A model generated the notes under the pieces. The model worked only from the letters and a program-made list of their open reading frames with translations, was not told the DNA's origin and did no database searches. The translations under genes and the position numbers were made by a program. From Maribacter hydrothermalis (GTDB lineage: Bacteria > Bacteroidota > Bacteroidia > Flavobacteriales > Flavobacteriaceae), in NCBI RefSeq assembly GCF_001913155.1, contig NZ_CP018760.1, positions 4,154,001-4,218,000 of the forward strand: a stretch of DNA of 64,000 bases, written 5' to 3'. Positions 28,522-36,421 of the stretch are shown piece by piece. The first letter of the stretch is position 1, and each line of letters starts with the position of its first letter.

Positions 28522-28530
28522 AGTTATACT

Positions 28531-29298
28531 TTAATTAACCTTTTTAACGTGCTGTAATTGATTCTTTAATTCCTGCATAGACTCTTGTAATTGTCGTAAT
28601 AATCCACTATCTGTTGTTGCATCTACATTGAATGTTATTTTACTACTTACCTCCCAAATTTCTTGTATTTGAAATGGCTTAATCTCATATGGCGGGTATG
28701 TTTCGTTTAAAGAGACTAAGGTAATGTTATTTGAATTTGGTCGCTTTTCAATTTTCTTGACCATTATAGAATCTTGTAAAACAACCACATACATTTTATT
28801 GGCACTTACATGATCTACATGTTCGATAGCCCTTGCCAAAACCCATTCCCCAGGATGCAAATTTGGCAACATACTATCACCCTCAACTTGAAAACCACGA
28901 TAGGTAGCATTTCTAAATTCTGGAATAGGTAAATCGAATGCAGGTAATTGTTGATACCAGCTAGTATCAGAAATGTTTTGAGGATAACCTGCTGCTGCTT
29001 TTGCATTTACCAAAACCATGTTATCTCTATTTGCAGAATCTACAGTAACCACTTTCGGTATTACACTAGTCTTTGAAGTCTCTAAATATTGTTCTTCACT
29101 TTCTCCAAATAACCAAAGTGGATTAATTTTAAATTGTTTTAGCAACTCTAACACCACTTTACCAGAAAGTTTGGTTCTACCGCGTTCTATATCCGCCGTG
29201 GTATTAGATACTCCTATTAGTGCCGCAAAATCTGCCTGAGTATAGCCCAGCTCACGCCTTAGCTCAGTAAATCGTTTTAAAGTTAGTTCGTTTTCCAT
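28531..29298 (-). CDS. HTH-S24 autocleavable repressor (LexA/UmuD-like)
   Basis: 255 aa. An XRE-type helix-turn-helix (about 8-65, YTQADFAALIGVSNTTADIERG) is joined to an S24 serine-lysine protease domain: S142 in EGDSMLP and K181 or K182 in IMVKKIE. An Ala103-Gly104 bond in KAAAGYP sits upstream at a distance similar to that between cleavage site and Ser in LexA. By family knowledge such repressors self-cleave when RecA filaments form. The divergent promoter region carries four inverted repeats that cover its own promoter and that of the radical-SAM repair gene, so it is probably autoregulated and controls that operon. Confidence 0.88.
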   Translation of the reverse strand: MENELTLKRFTELRRELGYTQADFAALIGVSNTTADIERGRTKLSGKVVLELLKQFKINPLWLFGESEEQYLETSKTSVIPKVVTVDSANRDNMVLVNAKAAAGYPQNISDTSWYQQLPAFDLPIPEFRNATYRGFQVEGDSMLPNLHPGEWVLARAIEHVDHVSANKMYVVVLQDSIMVKKIEKRPNSNNITLVSLNETYPPYEIKPFQIQEIWEVSSKITFNVDATTDSGLLRQLQESMQELKNQLQHVKKVN

Positions 29299-29343
29299 AG
29301 TCTAAATCTGCTTCTTTCGGCACCTAAATACCTCATTCTAATT

Positions 29344-29351
29344 CAAATATA
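29344..29351 (-). promoter_or_regulatory. -7 element of the HTH-S24 repressor gene
   Basis: TATATTTG on the minus strand, 45 bp before the ATG. A TTG at 29372-29370 lies 18 bp upstream and fits the -33 position. Operator-like repeat 1 lies between the two. Confidence 0.65.
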
Positions 29352-29358
29352 CTATTTA

Positions 29359-29431
29359 TGGATTATTTCCAAAAATTTAATTGGATTATTTCCATAATTA
29401 GGAATATATCCATATTTTTGGATTAATTACA
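29359..29431. promoter_or_regulatory. Four TGGA-N5-TCCA operator-like inverted repeats
   Basis: Sites at 29359-29371 and 29382-29394 are identical (TGGATTATTTCCA). Site 3 at 29400-29412 reads AGGAATATATCCA and site 4 at 29419-29431 reads TGGATTAATTACA. Centres are 23, 18 and 19 bp apart, roughly two helical turns. Site 1 covers the spacer and -33 of the repressor promoter; sites 3 and 4 flank the -7 box of the radical-SAM gene. This layout fits cooperative binding of the adjacent HTH-S24 protein. Confidence 0.7.
29413..29420 (+). promoter_or_regulatory. -7 element of the radical-SAM repair operon
   Basis: TATTTTTG matches TAnnTTTG and lies between operator-like sites 3 and 4. Transcription would start near 29426, leaving a very short leader and favouring either of the two nearby ATGs (29433 or 29439). 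Confidence 0.6.
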
Positions 29432-29432
29432 A

Positions 29433-30698
29433 ATGGATATGGATTTTAAACGAATTAAAGAAAAATTGAACATTTTAGCCGATGCAGCTAAATATGACGT
29501 GTCTTGTTCTAGCAGTGGTAGTAATCGTAAAAACAAGAATAATGGCTTAGGAGATACAGGTACTGGAATTTGCCATACATATACTGAGGATGGTCGGTGC
29601 GTTTCTCTATTAAAAATACTTTTAACCAACCATTGCATTTTTGATTGCGCCTATTGTGTTACCCGAAAAAGTAATGATATTAAAAGGGCTGCCTTTAAAA
29701 TTCAAGAAGTTGTTGACCTGACCATTAATTTTTATAGAAGGAATTATATCGAAGGATTGTTTTTAAGTTCTGGTATATTCAAAAGCGCGGATTACACCAT
29801 GGAGCGCCTAATTGCTGTAGCTAAAAAGTTACGTTTAGAAGAAAATTTTAATGGATATATCCACTTAAAATCAATACCAGGTGCGAGTGATGAATTAATG
29901 TATGAGGCCGGATTATATGCAGACCGATTATCGGTCAATATAGAAATCCCCACTATCTCCGGCCTTAAATTATTAGCACCAGATAAAAAGCATGAAGATT
30001 TTATTAAACCTATGCTAAAAGTGAAAAACGAGATAATTCGTTATAAAGAGGAGAGAAAAATAATAAAAAGCACCGCAAAATACGCGCCTGCTGGTCAAAG
30101 CACTCAAATGATCATCGGTGCAACGGGAGAAAGCGATAAAGATATCATGTATTCTGCTACCCATTTTTACAAAAATTACAAAATGAAACGGGTGTATTAT
30201 TCCGGTTATGTACCTATATCTACTGATAACAGATTACCTTCCTTAGGCTCAGAGGTACCTATGTTACGAGAAAATAGACTATATCAAACAGATTGGTTAT
30301 TACGCTTTTATGGTTTTAATGTTACTGAAATTTTAGACGCGAACAACCCAAATTTAGATATGGATATAGATCCAAAATTAATGTGGGCGCTTAGGAATTT
30401 AAATTACTTTCCTGTGGATATAAACAAAGTAGATGCGCACATGTTGGCTAGAATTCCTGGTATAGGAATGGATTCAGTTCGTAAAATAATAAGCGGTAGA
30501 AAGTATCGTAATTTGAATTGGAGCCACTTAAAAAAAATGGGAATAGCACTTAACCGGGCAAAGTATTTTATCATTTGTAATTCTAATGATTGGGAGCGTA
30601 GAGACTTAGATGCACCTAAGATAAGAAGTATGATACTTCAATCGCAAAATGGAAAATTTAAAAATCAATACAACAATCAATTATCCCTATTTGTTTAA
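29433..30698 (+). CDS. Putative DNA modification/repair radical SAM protein (TIGR03916 type)
   Basis: 421 aa (419 if the second ATG at 29439 is used). The radical SAM cluster is C68-IFD-C72-AY-C75 (CxxxCxxC), preceded by the conserved GLGDTGTGICHTY segment. A helix-hairpin-helix (about 344-370, ARIPGIGMDSVRKII) for DNA contact lies near the C-terminus. This family always accompanies the protein encoded next, sometimes linked to uracil-DNA-glycosylase domains; the chemistry is not known. Its promoter carries the presumed S24-repressor operators, suggesting damage induction. Confidence 0.9.
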   Translation: MDMDFKRIKEKLNILADAAKYDVSCSSSGSNRKNKNNGLGDTGTGICHTYTEDGRCVSLLKILLTNHCIFDCAYCVTRKSNDIKRAAFKIQEVVDLTINFYRRNYIEGLFLSSGIFKSADYTMERLIAVAKKLRLEENFNGYIHLKSIPGASDELMYEAGLYADRLSVNIEIPTISGLKLLAPDKKHEDFIKPMLKVKNEIIRYKEERKIIKSTAKYAPAGQSTQMIIGATGESDKDIMYSATHFYKNYKMKRVYYSGYVPISTDNRLPSLGSEVPMLRENRLYQTDWLLRFYGFNVTEILDANNPNLDMDIDPKLMWALRNLNYFPVDINKVDAHMLARIPGIGMDSVRKIISGRKYRNLNWSHLKKMGIALNRAKYFIICNSNDWERRDLDAPKIRSMILQSQNGKFKNQYNNQLSLFV

Positions 30699-30907
30699 AG
30701 TTATACTTAATATAAAAAATCATACCATGAACAATTTAAACAACACCTTAAATGCGCAAAATATTTCAATATTAAATATCGTTTTAACGCGTCTTCAATG
30801 TCAAATACTTTCCATGGGCTATACTATGGTAATGTTTAAGAGTAAAATTAAAAAAAGAGTTAAAATAGTATCTAGAATCTTTTTCTTCAACTTTTAAAAC
30901 AACACTT

Positions 30908-31684
30908 ATGAATTCAACAAAAACTCTAATTTACGATGGTAGTTTTAATGGTTTCCTAACGGCAGTTTTTATTGGCTTTGAACAAAAGCTCACTAATGCC
31001 GATATACAAAAACAAGGGAATTTACAAAGTGGCTTATTTGCGGAAACAGAAACTATATTCACTAATGTCACTAAAGCACAACGTGTATGGAATGGTATTC
31101 GTAATAAAAGTAATACTGCCATAAAAAACATTTACTTTTCGTTTTTAAGCGAGCAGAAAAATATAGAAGCCCTACTCTATTATTATATTCAAAAACTAAT
31201 GGGTAGCAAACATTTAGGCGCTACAGATTTTAGTGATGATGCAGTGCTGAAAATTAATAATGTTGCTCATAAAGTAAGTCGAGAAAAACACAGAATGGAA
31301 GCTTTTGTACGATTTCAATTAACAAAAGATGATATATACTTCGCGAATATAGAACCCGACTTTGATGTGCTTCCTTTAATTTCAAAACACTTTAGAAACC
31401 GATATGCAGACCAGCAATGGATAATTTATGACCTAAAACGTAAATACGGACTATTTTATAATTTACATACCGTTGAAATTATTTCGTTAGATTTAACCGA
31501 TATTCCTCAAAATAGTCTACAAAAAAACTCAGCCTTTACCAATGAGGAATATGAGTACCAAGAATTATGGAACAATTATTTTAAAAGTACTACCATTAAA
31601 TCACGTATAAATACGAAGCTTCATGTTCAGCATGTGCCAAAGAGATATTGGAAGTATCTTTCAGAGAAAAAAGTAGCTGTATAA
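30908..31684 (+). CDS. Radical-SAM-linked DNA metabolism protein (TIGR03915/DUF4130 type)
   Basis: 258 aa. The start KTLIYDGSFNGFLTAVFIGFE and the later AHKVSREKHRMEAFVRFQLT and NRYADQQWIIYDLKRKYG segments are characteristic of the partner of the TIGR03916 radical SAM proteins. The partner pair is widespread in bacteria and predicted to act in DNA repair or base modification; no enzymatic activity is established. It is encoded 209 bp after the radical SAM gene on the same strand, with no terminator visible between them. Confidence 0.88.
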   Translation: MNSTKTLIYDGSFNGFLTAVFIGFEQKLTNADIQKQGNLQSGLFAETETIFTNVTKAQRVWNGIRNKSNTAIKNIYFSFLSEQKNIEALLYYYIQKLMGSKHLGATDFSDDAVLKINNVAHKVSREKHRMEAFVRFQLTKDDIYFANIEPDFDVLPLISKHFRNRYADQQWIIYDLKRKYGLFYNLHTVEIISLDLTDIPQNSLQKNSAFTNEEYEYQELWNNYFKSTTIKSRINTKLHVQHVPKRYWKYLSEKKVAV

Positions 31685-31846
31685 TTTAATGACTATTAGC
31701 TCTATAATAATTGCTTGTGCTATTAGTAGGGGTACCTCAAAATTTTATAATTAAAAGTTAGAATAAAAACGGTACAAGTATTTTAATGACAATGAAGTCA
31801 AAGTCACAAAAATAAAAGCACCGTTTACCCCCAATTAAGAAATAAT

Positions 31847-33523
31847 TTATACTGTTGCCAATTCCCTAACTTTCAAAATATTTGATGGAACTTTTGTTCC
31901 ATTACTTACCCCATTAGGTGAAACCAACTCGCCATTGTCCGACATAGCAGATGTGACATGGGTAGCAGAATTTTCCATTCTATACTCTTTTCTAAAACCT
32001 AAGAGAATTACAGATATATTTCGTTCAATAGAGCCTTCATTAACAAATTCCTTTATCATTTGGAGCACATCATGATCTATATAAACAGTACTAGAGGCAT
32101 CAATTATAATATTACTCCCTTCTGGTAAATGTGCGAACGTTTGCTTAATGGCCGCTTTATTTAAGAATGATACTTCTTGTGCTAATTCCATATTAATAGT
32201 TTCCCCCTTTTTATGCTTGTCTTTTTTGAAAAAATATGCCAACTTAACATTACCTCTTAATATAAAGTATACGCTAACTGCTAATCCAATACCAACACCT
32301 ACTAATAAGTCGGTCATTACAATTGCCACCACCGTAACGACAAAAGGTATAAACTGAAACTTTTTACTATTCTGCCACATATGGATAAACTTTTGTGGGC
32401 TTGCCAATTTAAACCCGATAACCAATAAAACCGCCGCAAGTGATGCTAATGGTATTTTATTCAATAAAAATGGAATTGCAAGGACTGCCACTAATAAAAA
32501 TACCCCATGGGAAATCGCCGCAATTTTAGTCTTTCCTCCAGAATTAATATTTGCCGATGTTCTAACAATTACGGAAGTTACCGGGATACCCCCAATTAAA
32601 CAACTTAGCATGTTGCCAACACCTTGAGCTTTTAATTCTCTATTTGTATTTGTATATCGTTTTAAAGGGTCTAATTTATCGGCCGCTTCTATACACAACA
32701 AAGTTTCAATACTAGCTACCGCAGCAATCGTTATGGCAACGACCCACACATCCATATTTAATATTTGTGTGAAATCTGGAAGACTAAATTGACTCCAGAA
32801 CTGGGTCATCGATTCTGGAACTGGTAAACTTACTAAATGATCCTGGCTAATTACCAAAGATGAGCCAGTTGCTTTGAAAGTTTCGTTGATTAATATTCCC
32901 GCCAATACAGCTATTAAAGCACCAGGTATAGATTTTAACCTTTTTAAAAACGGAACTTTCAAAAAAGCTATAAGAATTGCTAAAGACACTAAGACCACAA
33001 TTATCGCTCCTGGGTGAATAAAATTAATGGTATTAGCTAAAGTAACGAACAGTTGATGGTCACCGGCAGCATTTATAAAGAAATAATCTCCTTCGTGCAT
33101 TTCATCAAAACCTACGGCATGTGGTATTTGAGATAGGATTATTATAATACCAATTGCCGCCAACATTCCTTCAATTACATTTGAAGGTAAATAATTGGAT
33201 AGTACCCCTGCCTTTAAAAAGCCTAAGATAATTTGTATAACACCTGCCAAAAAACCAGCAAGTAAAAAAACCTCAAACGAGCCCAAAGTTGCTATAGCTG
33301 CTAAAACAATTGCAGTTAAGCCGGCCGCTGGACCAGAAACACTTAATTGTGAACCACTGAGCATACCTACCACTATACCTGCCACCACGCCAGAAATAAT
33401 ACCGGAAAACAAGGGAGCACCACTTGCCAAAGCAATACCTAAACATAAAGGTAGTGCAACTAAAAAAACGACTAAACCTGATTTAATATCAGACTTAAAA
33501 TATTTTGTTGAAAAATCTTTCAT
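31847..33523 (-). CDS. SulP/SLC26-family anion transporter with STAS domain
   Basis: 558 aa. About 12 hydrophobic segments fill residues 15-430, with the family signatures GLVVFLVALPLCLGIALASG and LSVSGPAAGLTAIV. A STAS-like cytosolic domain follows (about 455-530, NIIIDASSTVYIDHDVLQMI). Members move sulfate, bicarbonate or other anions with H+ or Na+; the substrate cannot be assigned. It is second in an operon after a UspA-like gene (33-bp gap), with a promoter carrying the same 25-bp operator as the neighbouring two-component system. Confidence 0.9.
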   Translation of the reverse strand: MKDFSTKYFKSDIKSGLVVFLVALPLCLGIALASGAPLFSGIISGVVAGIVVGMLSGSQLSVSGPAAGLTAIVLAAIATLGSFEVFLLAGFLAGVIQIILGFLKAGVLSNYLPSNVIEGMLAAIGIIIILSQIPHAVGFDEMHEGDYFFINAAGDHQLFVTLANTINFIHPGAIIVVLVSLAILIAFLKVPFLKRLKSIPGALIAVLAGILINETFKATGSSLVISQDHLVSLPVPESMTQFWSQFSLPDFTQILNMDVWVVAITIAAVASIETLLCIEAADKLDPLKRYTNTNRELKAQGVGNMLSCLIGGIPVTSVIVRTSANINSGGKTKIAAISHGVFLLVAVLAIPFLLNKIPLASLAAVLLVIGFKLASPQKFIHMWQNSKKFQFIPFVVTVVAIVMTDLLVGVGIGLAVSVYFILRGNVKLAYFFKKDKHKKGETINMELAQEVSFLNKAAIKQTFAHLPEGSNIIIDASSTVYIDHDVLQMIKEFVNEGSIERNISVILLGFRKEYRMENSATHVTSAMSDNGELVSPNGVSNGTKVPSNILKVRELATV

Positions 33524-33556
33524 AGTAACTTTTTATAATTTATTAGTTAATGGAGG

Positions 33557-34039
33557 CTATAGGTTAAACAGACCTATAAATGAATACTTCTTATCTGTAA
33601 TTTCCGCTGATTGTTCAATTGGAACTTCGATGACATTTTTTACATTTTTTTTAATAAAATTTGTAGTATCGAACCATCTTTTGTTCGTCCCAGATAAAAC
33701 CTTTTGTTTTGGCACTATTGCATCTTCAACATTAATTTGTTCTAAAAAGTTTTGAAAGGCACATGAATTAAGTCCGGTAAATAAATCAAAAGAAACTGTC
33801 TCAATATTAATTTTATGCTCAATTTCTATGCGCCTTTGAGAATCTTTAAAACTTTTACTTACTTGCTTACGAACTTTATCCGTTTTACTAAAATGAGCAA
33901 TTCCCCAACGGGTGTCGGGTAGTCTATAACCCGCAATTAATACTATATCCAGCTTTGTATCGGGATAATTTAAAATTGCGTACTCAATTAGTTGTAATGA
34001 ATCAACTGTAAAATCTGTTGGAATTAGTATTTTTCTCAT
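33557..34039 (-). CDS. UspA-like universal stress protein
   Basis: 160 aa, one Usp domain. The N-terminus MRKILIPTDFTVDSLQLIEYA is typical of UspA; the ATP-binding glycine motif (GxxGxxxxG) is not evident, so nucleotide binding is doubtful. The C-terminus is slightly extended. It is the first gene of the operon leading to the SulP transporter, with a -7 box 18 bp upstream and direct repeats 58 bp upstream. A role in regulating the transporter is an inference from position. Confidence 0.75.
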   Translation of the reverse strand: MRKILIPTDFTVDSLQLIEYAILNYPDTKLDIVLIAGYRLPDTRWGIAHFSKTDKVRKQVSKSFKDSQRRIEIEHKINIETVSFDLFTGLNSCAFQNFLEQINVEDAIVPKQKVLSGTNKRWFDTTNFIKKNVKNVIEVPIEQSAEITDKKYSFIGLFNL

Positions 34040-34056
34040 CTTTTCTAGCTTTTAAA

Positions 34057-34064
34057 CAAACATA
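34057..34064 (-). promoter_or_regulatory. -7 element of the Usp-SulP operon
   Basis: TATGTTTG on the minus strand, 17 bp before the ATG at 34039. The 25-bp operator-like block begins exactly 32 bp further upstream, as in the two-component operon. Confidence 0.65.
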
Positions 34065-34096
34065 ATTGCCAAAAGTTAGAACCGCATAAGAGCGGA

Positions 34097-34121
34097 ATTA
34101 GAATGAGATTAGAATTATAAT
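34097..34121. promoter_or_regulatory. 11-bp direct repeats, likely response-regulator box (Usp-SulP)
   Basis: ATTAGAAT at 34097-34104 and again at 34108-34115 (11-bp period), continuing TATAAT-like to 34121. The block is identical at 23 of 25 positions to 36268-36292. OmpR/PhoB-family regulators bind 11-bp direct repeats. Confidence 0.7.
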
Positions 34122-34124
34122 ATT

Positions 34125-35504
34125 CTAAGAATTAGTAATCTTTTTGTTGGGTAATTTTATTTTTACCAAGGTTCCTAAATCAATTTGAGACACATACCTT
34201 ATTTCCCCAGAATGCATCTTAATAATGCGGTATGCAAGCGGAAGACCAAACCCGAACCCCTTTATGTCCCTAACATTTGAAGCCCTAAAAAATGGCTCGA
34301 ATATGTTTTTCAACTCATCTTCTGGGATACCTATTCCAGAATCTTTAATGTTAAGCATTACGGTATTTGTATCGGAAGTAATTTTAACTGACACCTTTCT
34401 ATTATTAGAAAACTTACAGGCATTTTCTAGAATATTACCTAAGGCAACTTTTAACAACGACTCACTACCCATTACCGTTATAGCAGCCTCATTGTCTGGC
34501 ATGCCTTCAAAATCTAGTTCAATTTTATTATTGATTATTGCAACATCTAAGTTTTTCTTAATATTCAAAATCATCTCGTCAAGTCGAATAGGCTCTATTA
34601 AGAACCCTTTGGACTCAAAATCAGTTTGAGCAAGTTTTAATAATCCGTTCACTAAAAAATCTAACCGAGATGCCTCACGTTCAATATTCTTTAATATAGA
34701 CTTGTACTCTAAATCGTCTCTCTTTTTATAAAGAGCAATTTCAGTTTGCCCTAGTATTGCCGTAAGTGGGTTTCTTAATTCATGAGATGCATTGTTAATA
34801 AAATTATTTTGAAGGTCGAAAGATATTTGAAGCCTATCTAACATATTATTAAATGTTATGGCTAATTGAGCAAGCTCATCCTTACCATTACTAATATCTA
34901 AACGCTGCGATAAATTTTCGGCTCGTATAGAATTCACCTCTTTTATAATTTTTGAAATAGGACTCAATGCTTGCTTTGCAAAGTAATTTCCTAATATAAA
35001 AATGAAAACCATACTAATAAAAAAGGCCAGAATAAGTGTATTTCTTAAATTATCTAACTTACCAAAACCATAAAGATCTGTTGCTGATAAAACAACAATA
35101 AAATCGCCCTGTAGGTCATGAAAAAGTAGCCCTGTATAGTAATACTCGCCTTGTTTTAATTCTGCGTATTGCTCACCAAAAATTTCAGAAAAGAAGCTTT
35201 CTGGCAACGATTTATCAAATTCTATTAAGGGTAACTTTTTTTTACCATCTACTGGATATATAACCTCCTTTTCATTGGGAAGAGTTTGCAAATGGCGAAT
35301 TCTAATATCATCGTAAATATCAATATTGGATTTATTGCCTTCTAAATAGGCTTGAGCCGCTATTGTTGCTCTTTGACTTAGTCGCAAATAAAATTCGCTT
35401 TCCGTATATTTTTTTGAGTTATAATATATAAGGATGAATATGCCTATTAAGAATAAGCTTGTTAACAATATAAAAATGGAAGTTATTTTTGTTCTTAACT
35501 GCAT
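34125..35504 (-). CDS. Sensor histidine kinase
   Basis: 459 aa. Transmembrane helices at about 8-27 and 155-175 enclose a periplasmic sensor region of about 125 residues. Then come HAMP (about 175-225), HisKA with H241 in NNASHELRNP, and HATPase with N-box ENACKF, G1 DSGIGIP and G2 GFGFGLPLA. It phosphorylates the regulator encoded 7 bp upstream in the same operon. The signal sensed is unknown. Confidence 0.93.
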   Translation of the reverse strand: MQLRTKITSIFILLTSLFLIGIFILIYYNSKKYTESEFYLRLSQRATIAAQAYLEGNKSNIDIYDDIRIRHLQTLPNEKEVIYPVDGKKKLPLIEFDKSLPESFFSEIFGEQYAELKQGEYYYTGLLFHDLQGDFIVVLSATDLYGFGKLDNLRNTLILAFFISMVFIFILGNYFAKQALSPISKIIKEVNSIRAENLSQRLDISNGKDELAQLAITFNNMLDRLQISFDLQNNFINNASHELRNPLTAILGQTEIALYKKRDDLEYKSILKNIEREASRLDFLVNGLLKLAQTDFESKGFLIEPIRLDEMILNIKKNLDVAIINNKIELDFEGMPDNEAAITVMGSESLLKVALGNILENACKFSNNRKVSVKITSDTNTVMLNIKDSGIGIPEDELKNIFEPFFRASNVRDIKGFGFGLPLAYRIIKMHSGEIRYVSQIDLGTLVKIKLPNKKITNS

Positions 35505-35511
35505 ACATTAA

Positions 35512-36198
35512 TTAATCACTCTTTACAATATATCCCATTCCAATAACGGTATGTATAAGTTTTTTCTCATATGGTTTATCTATCTTATTTCTAAGATAAT
35601 TAACATAGACATCCACAACGTTAGTCCCCATATTAAAATTGATATCCCATACACTCTCCAATATATCAATACGGCTTAGAACCCTATTCTTGTTTTTTAG
35701 TAAATATTCTAACAATCTAAATTCTGTTGACGTCAAATTAATTTCATTGTTTGCCCGTTTAACCGTCCTAGCATCCATATTCAACTCTAAATCTTCCAAC
35801 AATAAGATGTTGTTTGTAAAACCTAAAGAACCCTTTTTTCTTGTTCTAGCCCTAATTCTCGCCAATAGCTCTTTAAATTTAAATGGCTTTACTAAATAAT
35901 CATCCGCACCGGCATCTAAACCTTTTACAATATTTTCTGTTGCCCCTAATGCGGTCAACATTATTATGGGTAACAAATCATATCCTAATTGTCTTATTTT
36001 CTTAGCAACTTCTCTACCATCTATACCAGGCAAAATTACATCTAAAACCACCAAGTCAATTTCTTTCTGTTTCAATAATTCCAAACCATTGATACCATCA
36101 TAAGCAACGAATACCTTGTAGCCAGATTCTTGTAAACCTTGACTAATAAATGCCGCCACATTCGGCTCATCTTCTATAACTAAAATTTGTTTTGCGAT
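35512..36198 (-). CDS. OmpR-family response regulator, probable non-AUG start
   Basis: 228 aa when read from ATC at 36198. Receiver: acidic pair E9-D10 (VIEDEP), phospho-acceptor D53 in VLDVILPG, T82, K104 (LVKPF); winged-helix DNA-binding domain about 135-228 with LTSTEFRLLEYLL and IHTVIGMGYIV. The first GTG (36159) would delete beta-strand 1 and the acidic residues. Between the upstream in-frame TAA (36222-36220) and that GTG there is no ATG, GTG or TTG; the ATC at 36198 precedes AKQILVIEDEP, exactly where homologues begin, and is 29 bp after the -7 box. It controls its own operon and Usp-SulP by inference from shared operators. Confidence 0.85.
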   Translation of the reverse strand: MAKQILVIEDEPNVAAFISQGLQESGYKVFVAYDGINGLELLKQKEIDLVVLDVILPGIDGREVAKKIRQLGYDLLPIIMLTALGATENIVKGLDAGADDYLVKPFKFKELLARIRARTRKKGSLGFTNNILLLEDLELNMDARTVKRANNEINLTSTEFRLLEYLLKNKNRVLSRIDILESVWDINFNMGTNVVDVYVNYLRNKIDKPYEKKLIHTVIGMGYIVKSD

Positions 36199-36227
36199 TG
36201 CGGTAGATTTAAATGGTGTTTATATTA

Positions 36228-36235
36228 CAAATATA
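36228..36235 (-). promoter_or_regulatory. -7 element of the two-component operon
   Basis: TATATTTG on the minus strand. Transcription starting about 6 nt downstream leaves a leader of about 24 nt before the ATC codon at 36198, so translation from further downstream is not needed. Confidence 0.65.
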
Positions 36236-36267
36236 TCTTATTCATAGTATTAAGATTTGTATATGAA

Positions 36268-36292
36268 ATTAGAATTACATTAGAATTATAAT
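36268..36292. promoter_or_regulatory. 11-bp direct repeats, likely response-regulator box (two-component operon)
   Basis: ATTAGAAT at 36268-36275 and 36279-36286, 11-bp period, within a 25-bp block nearly identical to the one before the Usp-SulP operon. The block begins 32 bp upstream of the -7 box. Suggests positive autoregulation. Confidence 0.7.
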
Positions 36293-36421
36293 AAATATAT
36301 CCTACTAAACTTAAAAAAACATACCTGATTCTTAAGTTATAACAATGAATTTAATGCCGCTAATAAAAGTTTAACTTGTAATTTTATTGTAAGCTTATAT
36401 ATATAGTATTTATTAAAACTA

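Noticed and set aside
30727..30897. 56-codon open frame between the radical-SAM gene and its partner (ATG at 30727), and a longer version from 30649.
   Set aside because: Composition is low-complexity Asn/Ile/Leu/Lys as expected for AT-rich non-coding DNA, the longer version overlaps the 3' end of the radical-SAM gene in another frame, and I see no family likeness. It cannot be excluded as a small basic protein.
35512..36159. Shorter response-regulator reading from the GTG at 36159.
   Set aside because: It would lack beta-strand 1 and the acidic residues of the receiver, while coding likeness continues upstream without interruption to the ATC at 36198.
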